Assembly: GCA_947566125.1 (NCBI GenBank) | Contig: CANOIR010000020.1 | Coordinates: forward strand, 1 to 35,949 | DNA length: 35,949 nucleotides | From: an uncultured Ruminococcus sp. | Lineage (GTDB): Bacteria; Bacillota; Clostridia; Oscillospirales; Ruminococcaceae | Direction: 5' to 3' | Shown: positions 26,247 through 35,200 of the stretch, piece after piece | How the letters are laid out: each line of letters begins with the position of its first letter | How positions within the stretch are numbered: the stretch's first letter is position 1 | The notes under the pieces: generated by a model | The model's database searches: none | Seen by the model: only the letters and a program-made list of their open reading frames with translations | What the model was told of the DNA's origin: nothing | Program-made: the position numbers and the translations under genes

Positions 26247-27023
26247 GTGAACGTAACTCTGATAACTCATACACCAATGCCTGAAAAGGTTGTAGCTGCT
26301 GCCGCAAAACTTTGTTATTCTGACAGTAAAGCTTCTGAACTTATGGAAAATATGTCTGATGAAAAGGCACAGCAGTTTGTAGATATGCTTGCAGGACTTG
26401 GACATGAAAGTCCTGTTGAACACGTGACATTTACTTTTGGAATAGACGGGGTTTCACGTTCATTTTTGGCACAGATAACACGTCATAGAATTGCATCATT
26501 TTCTGTTCAAAGCCAGCGATATGTGAAACAAAATAATTTTGAATTTATAATCCCTCCAGCTATTGCAGCAGATTTTGAACTTGCTGAAATATATAAAAAG
26601 TCGATGGACGATGCTATAAATACATATAATATACTTGCAGATCGTTTGCAGCAGAAATATATTCCAATGTTTTTGGAACAGGGACTTAGCGAAAAGGCAG
26701 CATATTCAAAGGCTGAAAAAATGGCTATTGAAGATGCAAGATATGTTCTTCCAAATGCCGGTGAAACAAAAATGGTCGTTACTATGAATGTAAGAAGCCT
26801 TAGAAATTTCTTTCGCTTGCGTTGCTGCAATAGAGCTCAGTGGGAGATTCGAGCTGTCGCTGATGAAATGCTCACACTTTGTTGCGAAGCTGCACCGGCA
26901 CTTTTCAATAATGCTGGCCCATCATGCTGTGCCGGAGCGTGTACAGAAGGAAAAATGACCTGCGGCAAGTCAAGCGAAGTTCGTGAAAAGTACAAGGCGA
27001 TGAGAGGTAATTACAATGGGTAA
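26247..27023 (+). CDS. thyX: Flavin-dependent thymidylate synthase
   Basis: A 258-aa FAD enzyme that makes dTMP from dUMP using methylene-tetrahydrofolate and NAD(P)H. The signature RHR-x7-S is present as RHRIASFSVQSQRY (79-92), preceded by the PVEHVTFTF histidine segment (56-64). The start is a GTG at 26247 with GGAGGA (26235-26240) 6 nt upstream; the ATG two bases earlier runs straight into a stop. The end overlaps the thymidylate kinase frame by 8 nt, so synthesis and phosphorylation of dTMP are translationally coupled. The C terminus has an unusual cluster of cysteines (CCAGACTEGKMTCG). Confidence 0.95.
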   Translation: MNVTLITHTPMPEKVVAAAAKLCYSDSKASELMENMSDEKAQQFVDMLAGLGHESPVEHVTFTFGIDGVSRSFLAQITRHRIASFSVQSQRYVKQNNFEFIIPPAIAADFELAEIYKKSMDDAINTYNILADRLQQKYIPMFLEQGLSEKAAYSKAEKMAIEDARYVLPNAGETKMVVTMNVRSLRNFFRLRCCNRAQWEIRAVADEMLTLCCEAAPALFNNAGPSCCAGACTEGKMTCGKSSEVREKYKAMRGNYNG

Positions 27024-27702
27024 ACTTATTGTGCTTGATGGAATAGACGGCTGCGGAAAAACAACGCAGTTCGGTCTTTTATATGAAAAGCTCAAAGAGA
27101 TGAATATGCCATTGCAGACAGTAAGCTTTCCGGAATATGATAAACCATCTGCCGCACTTGTAAAAATGTATCTTGGCGGTGAATTTTCAGATGTTCCGGG
27201 CGGTGTGAATTCATATGCAGCATCAAGTTTTTATGCAGTTGACCGATTTGCAAGCTATAAATTATATTGGGAAAGAGCCTATAAAAGCGGCAGTCTTATT
27301 TTAGCAAGCAGATATACTACATCCAATGCAATTCATCAAATGGGAAAACTTCCACGTGACCAGTGGGATGATTATCTTTTTTGGCTTGAAGATTATGAAT
27401 ACGGCAAACTTGGACTGCCAAAGCCGGATCTTGTGATATTTCTTAGCCTTCCGCTTTCTGCGTCACAAAAGCTGCTTATGAATCGTTATGATGGTGACGA
27501 CGGCAAAAAGGACATACATGAATCCGATCTTGAATATTTGCGTCAGTGTATTGTAAGTGCTGAATATGCTGCTAAAAAAATGGGCTGGAAAGTTATAGAT
27601 TGTTTTAAAGATGGCAAAATCAGAGATATTGGGGACATAAACAGCGAACTTCTTAAGATAGTTAAAGAAGTTTTGGATTCAAGTTATTTTAATTTAAGTT
27701 AA
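27016..27702 (+). CDS. tmk: Thymidylate kinase
   Basis: A 228-aa P-loop kinase that converts dTMP to dTDP. The Walker A is DGIDGCGKTTQ (8-18, Lys15). The DRF element in YAVDRFASYKLYW and the SRYTTSNAIHQ segment correspond to the nucleotide-monophosphate site, and LVIFLSLP is the strand before the lid. It belongs to a longer clostridial branch of the dTMP kinase superfamily rather than the E. coli type, so a deoxynucleoside kinase role cannot be wholly excluded. The 8-nt overlap with thyX argues for dTMP as substrate. Confidence 0.88.
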   Translation: MGKLIVLDGIDGCGKTTQFGLLYEKLKEMNMPLQTVSFPEYDKPSAALVKMYLGGEFSDVPGGVNSYAASSFYAVDRFASYKLYWERAYKSGSLILASRYTTSNAIHQMGKLPRDQWDDYLFWLEDYEYGKLGLPKPDLVIFLSLPLSASQKLLMNRYDGDDGKKDIHESDLEYLRQCIVSAEYAAKKMGWKVIDCFKDGKIRDIGDINSELLKIVKEVLDSSYFNLS

Positions 27703-27716
27703 AGGAGATCATTATT

Positions 27717-28274
27717 ATGGTATATGTATTTCTTGCAGATGGCTTTGAAGAAACAGAAGCAATATCACCTATTGATATGCTTTGCCGTGCAGGTAAAGAA
27801 GTTACTACAGTTGGTGTTACCGGCAAGACAGTTACAAGTTCCCATGGCATTTCGGTTATATCAGATATGACCGAGGATGAGTTTACAGATGAAAGTGTAG
27901 ATTTAAGCAATATTGAAATGATAGTTCTTCCTGGAGGTATGCCGGGTACTTTGAATGAAGAATCATCATCTGTAGTGCAGGGTGCCATTGATTATTGTGC
28001 AGAGAATAACATTCCAATCGGTGCTATCTGCGCTGCTCCGTCAATTCTTGGTCACAAGGGACTTTTAAATGGCAAAAATGCCATTTGTTACAGTGGATTT
28101 GAAAAAGAACTTCATGGTGCTGTTATTGCAAAGAACAAAGGCGTTGTAACAGACGGTAACATAACTACAGCAAGAGGTGCAGGAGTTGCGATTGAATTTG
28201 GTCTGGAGCTTGTAAAAGTTCTTTGCGGCAGTGATGTTAGAGATAAGATAAAAGAATCCATTCTCATGGATTGA
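27717..28274 (+). CDS. DJ-1/PfpI family protein
   Basis: A 185-aa cytoplasmic protein of the DJ-1/YajL branch. The nucleophile-elbow cysteine is Cys105 in GAICAAPSILG, and the partner glutamate is Glu14 in LADGFEETEA. LPGGMPGT (71-78) is the typical oxyanion loop. Members are implicated in protection against reactive carbonyl and oxidative damage, and the bacterial thiamine-related name ThiJ is historical. AAAGGAG lies before the ATG, 14 nt after tmk, so it is probably cotranscribed with thyX-tmk. Its stop codon falls within the -35 of the next gene's predicted promoter. Confidence 0.9.
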   Translation: MVYVFLADGFEETEAISPIDMLCRAGKEVTTVGVTGKTVTSSHGISVISDMTEDEFTDESVDLSNIEMIVLPGGMPGTLNEESSSVVQGAIDYCAENNIPIGAICAAPSILGHKGLLNGKNAICYSGFEKELHGAVIAKNKGVVTDGNITTARGAGVAIEFGLELVKVLCGSDVRDKIKESILMD

Positions 28275-28300
28275 CATAGACTTAACATAAGATTTAATAT
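28271..28300 (+). promoter_or_regulatory. Promoter of the formyl-THF cyclo-ligase gene, probably leaderless
   Basis: TTGACA (28271-28276, overlapping the preceding stop codon) and TAATAT (28295-28300) with an 18-nt spacer. Only seven bases separate the -10 from the ATG at 28308, so transcription would begin at or next to the start codon. Confidence 0.6.
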
Positions 28301-28307
28301 AAATAGT

Positions 28308-28892
28308 ATGGATAAAATAACTGATGCTAAAAGCACTCTTCGCAGAGGGATGAAGGCTTTGCGAGCAAGTATTTCTCTTAGTGAGAAGAATTTACTTGAC
28401 ATTAAAATGCAGGAAAAACTTTTTGATTCTTCATTTTATAAGCAGGCGGATACTTTGCTTACATTTATATCTATAGGAAGTGAACCTGATACATTAAAGA
28501 TAATTAAAAGAGCAGTTCAGGACGGCAAAACTGTAGCTGTTCCAAAATGTTTGCCGAAAAGGCAAATGGCATTTTATATTATAAAAGATATAAGTGACTG
28601 CGAAGAAGGTTCATACGGTATTTTTGAGCCTAAGAGCTTTTGTAGTGAAGTTGATTATAAAAGCGGAAATATAATATGCCTTGTACCGGGACTTGCATTT
28701 GACCGGAAGTTTGCACGTATTGGTTACGGCGGCGGATATTATGATAGATTTCTGGCAGTTCATTCAAATATATTTGCCATTGGTTATTGTCCCGAAAGAT
28801 GCGTTATAGAAAAAGTTCCTACAGAGGATACGGATATACGCCTTGACGGACTGATTACTGAAAAAACAGTGGAGGTACTATATGGAAAATAA
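28308..28892 (+). CDS. 5-formyltetrahydrofolate cyclo-ligase
   Basis: A 194-aa cytoplasmic enzyme (MTHFS/YgfA family) that turns 5-formyl-THF into methenyl-THF with ATP, returning folate to the one-carbon pool that ThyX draws on. The family patterns are TLRRGMKALRAS near the N terminus, LTFISIGSEPDT (51-62), GIFEP (104-108) and LVPGLAFDRKFARIGYGGGYYDR (125-147) with the ATP-binding glycine loop. No Shine-Dalgarno sequence precedes the ATG at 28308, yet the conserved N terminus demands this start. The end overlaps mltG by 11 nt. Confidence 0.93.
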   Translation: MDKITDAKSTLRRGMKALRASISLSEKNLLDIKMQEKLFDSSFYKQADTLLTFISIGSEPDTLKIIKRAVQDGKTVAVPKCLPKRQMAFYIIKDISDCEEGSYGIFEPKSFCSEVDYKSGNIICLVPGLAFDRKFARIGYGGGYYDRFLAVHSNIFAIGYCPERCVIEKVPTEDTDIRLDGLITEKTVEVLYGK

Positions 28893-30567
28893 AAAGCCAA
28901 ACAGCAGTGAAGAAATTGTACGGCAGTTGCTTGCCGAGAAATTGGGAACAGTTGAGGATAGAAAAAAATTTAATCAAAACAATCATAGTGTGAGTGCAGC
29001 GGCTGTTGAAACACCTGAACGCAAACCAGAATCAACAACACTGGAATCTGTAATGCCTGAACCTTTGTCTGATGCAGAAAACAATATTGAACAAGAACCT
29101 GAAATTTTGAAGCAGTCGATATCAACACCAATACAAACGCCAGCACCCGAAAAAGCTCCGGTAGCAACAACTGAACAATCAATGCCAACACCGACACCGG
29201 AAATGATTCGTGCAGCTGATATTTTGGAAGAAAGAGCAGTCAGAAGCAAGATGGCAGAGAAGAAGAATGGAAATACAAAGGTTCGTTCAGAGGAAGATTC
29301 ACTTTACGATGATCTTGACGGTATAAGTCAGACGCAGATGCATAGGAGAAAGCCAAATACAGCAGGCGGGAAAGAAAAGAAGAAAAAAAAGAAAAAGGGT
29401 ATGAGAGCTTTGCGTTCAATTATTCTTGCCGCTTTTATACTTATTATTTCAATAGTCTTTGCATTGCTCATAATTGTATATGGACGAGATGTGCTTGGTA
29501 TAAATAATGACAGCACCACAAAGATCATAACTATACCACAAGGTGCAGATACCGGAGAGATCGCAGATATTCTTGAAAAAGAAGGCGTTATTACATATCC
29601 GTCACTTTTTAAAGTGTTTGCTGGCTTTAGCGGAAAAGATGCAAATTTTACAGCAGGTGACCATGAATTGCGTCCTGATATGGCGTATGATACAATATTT
29701 GAAAATTTGGCATCACCATCACTTGGAAGCAAAGATGTTGTAAATATAGCATTTCCCGAAGGAATTACCATTGTGGAAGCGTCAGATCTGCTTGAAGATC
29801 AGGGTGTATGTGACGCTGATGATTTTATTGATTATTTTAATAACAAGTCAAAATGCGGACTTGCATATGAAACTCATCTTCCAAGCTTTACAAACGGTAA
29901 ATTCTATAAGATGGAAGGCTATCTATTTCCAGACACATATCAGTTCTATACTAATATGGACGTTGACCTTGTGTGCCAGAAGATCCTCAGAAATTTCAAT
30001 GATAAAATAACAGATCGTGATTATGAACGTATGGAAACGCTTGGAATTTCTCTTGACGATACACTCATAATTGCGTCTATGATACAGCGTGAAGCAGGCT
30101 CACTTGATCAGATGACACGTATTTCATCTGTATTTTGGAATCGACTTAATAATCCTCAGGATTTCCCGAAATTACAATCCGACCCTACAGGCGGTTATGT
30201 TGAAGATGTTATAAAGCCTCACATTGATAAATACGATCAAGAGCTGTTTAATAGTTATGATACATATATTTGTGATGGACTTCCGGCAGGTGCTATATGC
30301 AACCCGGGTTATGATGCAATTCAGGCAGCATTGTATCCTGCTTCAACAGATTACTTCTATTTTTATTCCAATATCAATACAAAGGAAACTTATTTCTCCA
30401 GAACACTTGCCGAACATGAGGCTTGGATAAAAAAAGTTAAAGGAAATCAGTTTGTTGCAACAGAACCAGTTATTACAATTCCATCAGGTGACGGTACAGA
30501 TGCAGCAGTCAGTGATGCTGCCGATGGAAACAGCGATATAACAACTACTACGGAGGCATCGGAGTAA
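28882..30567 (+). CDS. mltG: Endolytic murein transglycosylase MltG (YceG-like)
   Basis: A 561-aa membrane-anchored lytic transglycosylase that cuts nascent glycan strands and sets their length. A long cytoplasmic tail (1-175) rich in Pro, Thr and Glu ends in a lysine block next to the membrane segment (about 179-200). The extracellular YceG domain has a LysM-like start (ITIPQGADTGEIADIL), PEG-x-T-I-x-E-A, the EGYLFPDTYQF motif (345-355), the catalytic Glu404 in ASMIQREAG, SVFWNRL and LQSDPT, and ends with PAGAICNPG and YFYFYSN. A Thr/Asp-rich tail of about 35 residues follows. The cytoplasmic tail is much longer than in E. coli MltG. GGAGG precedes the ATG inside the previous gene. Confidence 0.94.
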   Translation: MENKKPNSSEEIVRQLLAEKLGTVEDRKKFNQNNHSVSAAAVETPERKPESTTLESVMPEPLSDAENNIEQEPEILKQSISTPIQTPAPEKAPVATTEQSMPTPTPEMIRAADILEERAVRSKMAEKKNGNTKVRSEEDSLYDDLDGISQTQMHRRKPNTAGGKEKKKKKKKGMRALRSIILAAFILIISIVFALLIIVYGRDVLGINNDSTTKIITIPQGADTGEIADILEKEGVITYPSLFKVFAGFSGKDANFTAGDHELRPDMAYDTIFENLASPSLGSKDVVNIAFPEGITIVEASDLLEDQGVCDADDFIDYFNNKSKCGLAYETHLPSFTNGKFYKMEGYLFPDTYQFYTNMDVDLVCQKILRNFNDKITDRDYERMETLGISLDDTLIIASMIQREAGSLDQMTRISSVFWNRLNNPQDFPKLQSDPTGGYVEDVIKPHIDKYDQELFNSYDTYICDGLPAGAICNPGYDAIQAALYPASTDYFYFYSNINTKETYFSRTLAEHEAWIKKVKGNQFVATEPVITIPSGDGTDAAVSDAADGNSDITTTTEASE

Positions 30568-30573
30568 AAAAGT

Positions 30574-31803
30574 ATGGCAAATGAAAAAATTAAAGTGCCT
30601 GAGGTGCTTGTACCAGCAGGCGATGCAGAACGTTTAAAGGCTGCTGTTGACTTTGGAGCAGATGCTGTATATTTAGGTGGCAAACAGTTTACTATGAGAG
30701 CGGCGACTGCCGGATTTTATGGAGAACAGTTAAAAGAAGCGGTGGATTTTGCACATTCAAAGAATGTTAAGGTTTACCTTACCTGTAATACACTCCCACG
30801 TAATAATGAGATCAGTGCATTTCCAGAATTTTTATTAGATGCACAGAATGCCGGTGTTGACGCTTTGATAGTTGCAGACCTTGGACTGCTTTCAATGATA
30901 AAGAAATATGCTCCAAATATGGAGATCCATATGTCTACACAAACAGGCATTGTAAATTATGAAACTGCTAATGCTTTGTATGATATGGGTGTACGCCGAG
31001 TGGTTTTGGCAAGAGAATTGTCGCTTGATGATATATCAGAGATAAGACGAAATATTCCAGAAGATTTGGAAATAGAAGCATTTGTTCATGGTGCGATGTG
31101 TGTTTCATTTTCAGGAAGATGCCTTTTGTCAGCTTATCTTACAGGAAGAGATGCCAACAGAGGTGCTTGTGCCCAGCCGTGCAGATGGAAGTATCATCTT
31201 ATGGAAGAAACAAGACCAGGACAATTTTTCCCGGTTGAAGAAGATGATTCAGGAACATATATAATGAATTCAAAAGATCTTTGCATGATAGATTATATTC
31301 CTGAACTTGTAAAAGCAGGTGTAAACAGCCTTAAAATTGAAGGTAGGGCAAAGTCGGCATATTATGTTTCTATTGTTGCCAATGCCTATCGCAGTGCGGT
31401 TGATGCATATATGGCAGGAAAGCCACTTCCGGAATGGGTGCATAATGAAGTTTATCATGTAAGTCATCGTGATTATTGTACAGGATTCTTTTTTGGACAT
31501 CCAAGTGATTGTCAGAGATATGAAGATAACAGTTATCTTAAAGCTTCAGATGTAATAGGAGTGGTTGATAAGTGTGAGAACGGATTTGTATATGGTACTC
31601 AACGAAATCGATTTTTCGCAAATGATATTATAGAAATTCTTGCACCAAAAAAGCCGCCTGTAGAAATTGCCTTGAATGGTCAGCTTTATAATGGCAATGA
31701 TGAGATCATAGAAACCGCAAATCATGCCATGATGAAAATAAAGTTTCCGTGCAGGGAGGAATTTCCTGTCGGTTCGGTTATAAGAAAAAGAACAGAATTA
31801 TAG
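30574..31803 (+). CDS. U32 family peptidase/tRNA hydroxylation protein
   Basis: A 409-aa protein of the U32 collagenase-like family. The TIM-barrel part begins with PEVLVPAGDAERLKAAVDFGADAVYLGG. The family signature E-A-F-V-H-G-A-M-C-V-S-F-S-G-R-C is at 168-183, and Cys176, Cys183, Cys199 and Cys203 form the likely iron-sulfur site. Relatives such as TrhP hydroxylate tRNA wobble uridine and need prephenate and iron, while older work on others reported protease activity, so I leave the exact role open. It starts 6 nt after mltG; the mltG to U32 order is shared with the Bacillus yrrL-yrrO region. Confidence 0.9.
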   Translation: MANEKIKVPEVLVPAGDAERLKAAVDFGADAVYLGGKQFTMRAATAGFYGEQLKEAVDFAHSKNVKVYLTCNTLPRNNEISAFPEFLLDAQNAGVDALIVADLGLLSMIKKYAPNMEIHMSTQTGIVNYETANALYDMGVRRVVLARELSLDDISEIRRNIPEDLEIEAFVHGAMCVSFSGRCLLSAYLTGRDANRGACAQPCRWKYHLMEETRPGQFFPVEEDDSGTYIMNSKDLCMIDYIPELVKAGVNSLKIEGRAKSAYYVSIVANAYRSAVDAYMAGKPLPEWVHNEVYHVSHRDYCTGFFFGHPSDCQRYEDNSYLKASDVIGVVDKCENGFVYGTQRNRFFANDIIEILAPKKPPVEIALNGQLYNGNDEIIETANHAMMKIKFPCREEFPVGSVIRKRTEL

Positions 31804-31821
31804 TATTGAAATAATTTTTTT

Positions 31822-31859
31822 AAGGCTGCTGCATGAATTGAATGCGGCAGTCCTTTTTT
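31822..31859 (+). terminator. Terminator after the U32 peptidase gene
   Basis: AAGGCTGC-GCAT pairs with ATGC-GCAG-CCTT around a short loop, followed by TTTTTT. Confidence 0.87.
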
Positions 31860-32023
31860 GTTGATAAAGAAAAAACAATTTTTTAGTCGAATTATAATAA
31901 AAAATGAATACTGCACAATTTAAACAATATACTTTGATTGTGAAATATGACCTGATATCTTAGTATAAAATTGTGTAAATGGTGCAAATTACTAATTTTT
32001 TGAAAAGAATTTTGAAATAACTA

Positions 32024-32052
32024 TTGCAATTTTAAACTATATTTGATATAAT
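32024..32052 (+). promoter_or_regulatory. SigA-type promoter of the large surface protein
   Basis: TTGCAA (32024-32029), 17-nt spacer, TATAAT (32047-32052). The stretch from 31860 to 32023 shows no gene or other clear signal. Confidence 0.78.
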
Positions 32053-32058
32053 AAATGT

Positions 32059-32243
32059 ATGTTTAGGTTCTTTAGTGCAAATTTTCTTTGAACGTATTAT
32101 GTTGCAATGGAAAACATACTGTCTTTTCAGGATGAGTCAGTATTGTCTGACTAAAAAACCAAGCGAGAGAGAATGCGATTTTTGTTTAATGCATTATCGC
32201 ACAAATACAATATGTAAAAATATAGTGGAAAGGAAAAGATAAA
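32059..32243 (+). other. Long structured 5' leader of the large surface protein
   Basis: The predicted transcript has about 185 untranslated nucleotides with three short hairpins: TATGTT/AACATA (32098-32103 and 32113-32118), AGTCAG/CTGACT (32135-32140 and 32147-32152) and TGCGAT/ATCGCA (32174-32179 and 32196-32201). AAAGGAAAAG follows before the ATG. I recognise no known riboswitch class in it. Confidence 0.45.
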
Positions 32244-35200
32244 ATGAAGTTAAAAAAAGTGCTTTCTATTTTAACTGCTTGCTGTACAGCAGTTACCACA
32301 GCAACTGCCGGATTTGGTCTAAGTTCGGTCGCTGCGGATACGGGAATAACGTTTACTGTTGGTGAAGCTATCGGTAAACCGGGTGATACTGTTGACCTTA
32401 CAGTTGAAGTAGACAAATTAAGCGGCGACTATGTAGAGGCTGTAAACAGCGGACGGTTGAACATATCAACGTATCAGAGCCAGGATGCCAAGCTTGTTGA
32501 TTCGGCAACGGCAACGGCTGGTGATGCGTTTAAAAATGCTATTGCAGCTGGAGAAAACATTGATTGCAGCACATATAAGTGGATGTTTGCTGCCAATGAG
32601 GAATTATTTGAATCGACTGATGATACAACTATCCTGACGTTTCATCTTAAACTTGCTGATTCAAATAAAGCTTTGGCGTTGGTTAAAAAATTAAAAATTG
32701 ACGGCGAAGGCTATGTATTTGAAAATGATGAGTATAGGGTAGTAGAAAATGATGGCGAAATTGCAACTTATACTGGTTATAAAGTACCAATAAGCTTGGT
32801 AGATGCTTATGCTGCCAGTGAGGTAGATGAAGATTTTGATGTTAAAACTGAAAGCGGCTATGTAACATTAGTTTTTCCTGTTAAATCTCAAGAAACAACT
32901 ACTACACCAAGTACTACAACAACTACCACTACAAGCACAACAGCAGATTCAACTGATACATCAACATCTACAAGTGTATCAACAAGTTCAACTACAGCAC
33001 CAACTACTACAGCAACAACTACTACAAAGAATGTTGATGGATTTGCACTTCAAATGATAGGTCGTGCAGAGGACGGAAAAGGCGAATTCGTAAATGTAGG
33101 TGAAACAGCTGCTATTGGATGTGCTGTTAAGAATGCAGAAAAGGAAGGCATAAAACTGCTTACTGCCAAGGGCAGATATATATTAAGTGATGCACTTAAT
33201 GAAGTTATTAAACCTTCACCTATGCCGGACGGAAGCGAAGTTAAGGATTGGTTCAATTGTCAGGACTTCCTGTTTTCAGAAGATGGATACGAAGGAGTTG
33301 GTTATTGGAATGTAAATGCACATGAGAATGTTTTTATTCTTGATGCAACTTATGCTGCAAAAAAACCTTTCCCAGATGATGAAATGATATTCGGTATATT
33401 TTATGATGTTGCCGATGCAGACACAGTAATAAAAACTGCTGAAAAATATGGTATTGCACCACAAATAAATTCAAAGGGCGAAACTTATTATGCATTTGAA
33501 GTCTTCCCTGATACCGAATTTCCTACATGGGAGTGGACAGATGATAAAGAAAAGAATCTTTATGCCTCAGGTGAAATGCAGCTTTTAAGCGGATATGTTA
33601 ATATAGTTGTAGAACCTGCACAGACAACTACCACAGAAGAAACAACCACCACTACAACCACTACAACTACCACAACGACTACTACAACCACAACAACCAC
33701 CACAACAACAACTACTACCACAACTCAGCCGACTATTACTACAACAAAAGTTACAACAATCAATTATGATGGATTATGGGTAGAAATGGCTGGACGTGCA
33801 GCTGATGATGAAACTGGAAGAATTTACATAAGTCCTGGAGAAGATGCATATTTCGGACTTGTCGCACATAATGCTACTGAACCTTCTTTGGCTATAAGAG
33901 GTAAATATTCTCTTAGTGATGCACTTGCAGAAATCGTTGAACCTGATGTATATACTGATTCCAACGGCAAAAGATGGATCCCAGCTATAGATTTCCAGTT
34001 TGGCGTAGATTGCTGGCAGATAAATGCTGATGAACTTGTATTCCTTACAAATAATGCCGATGCCAGTGAGGGTGCATTTAAAGATGGTGAGCTTATATTT
34101 GGCGGTGGTTATAAGATAGCTGATATAGCAACAGTAAGAAGCGTAGCAGATAAGTATGGTATGAAGCCAATTCAGCTTGATGATGGAACATGGGTTTATG
34201 ATTTTGAAATAAAAATTGATCCTACATATAGCGGTTGGGAATGGCTTGATACTAATCAAAAGAATGTTTATCCAGATAAATTGACACTCAAGGAAAGCAG
34301 TTCTGTTTATATTCTTGCTGAACAGCCGGTAATTCCTACTGATCTTTATGTTCAAATGGGTGCTGCAAATGATGAAGGCAGCAAATATATCACTCCTGGT
34401 GAAACAGCAAACGTTGGTCTTATGGCATATAATGCTACAGAACCTACAATGGGTATTCGTGGTAAATATATTCTCAGCGATGCGCTTAAGGCAGTAATTG
34501 AACCAGAAACTGAGGGTGTGTTTATTCCTGTAGAGGATTATCAGTACGGTGATGCAGTTTGGACATTAAATTCTAATAATTTAATATTTATTTCTAATAC
34601 AACTGAAATCAGTGAAAATGTATTTGAAGACGGTAAGCTTATATTCGGTGCTAAATATAATGTAAAGGATGCTGAAGCAGTAAAGCTGGCAGCAAGTATG
34701 TATGGCATTGAAATGGTGACCGATGAAAATGGCGTAAATTATTATCCTTTCCCAATTTATATTGATACTGATTATTCTAACTGGGAGTGGCTTAATAAAA
34801 ACGAACAGAATCTTTATAAATATAACGGACTTAGACTTGAAAAAGTTGGTTATGTAAATATTATTGCTGATAAAGATCCAAGTTATGATGATGTAGTTCA
34901 GCTTGTTATCTCTAAGAATTACTATGATGAGAATTCATGGAATGAAGGAAATGTAGAAGTTTCATTAAATGTATTTAATGACTTTATCGGCTCTGAAGGC
35001 GTTCGTGGCAAGATGCAGCTTGATAAAAATCTTAACCAGTTTATAACATTTTCAGATTATGAAAACGGTGATGCTTACGATTGGCTCGACAGCATGATGG
35101 CTGTACCTGAACCTATGATATTTGCAGCTGCTATAGGTAATAATAATGTTACAAAGGCTGCTGATGGTGCATATATTTTGACATATAAATATGACACAAA

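Noticed and set aside
30447..30683. Minus-strand frame across the mltG-U32 junction
   Set aside because: It spans two well-supported plus-strand genes and has no supporting start signal.
32059..32243. Cyclic-di-GMP or other known riboswitch in the surface-protein leader
   Set aside because: None of the conserved core motifs I know could be placed in the sequence, so it is listed only as a structured leader.
33774..34355. Minus-strand frame of 193 residues over module 2
   Set aside because: Composition is random (Ile/Cys/Tyr-rich), no ribosome binding site, and it lies antisense to a clearly conserved repeated module.
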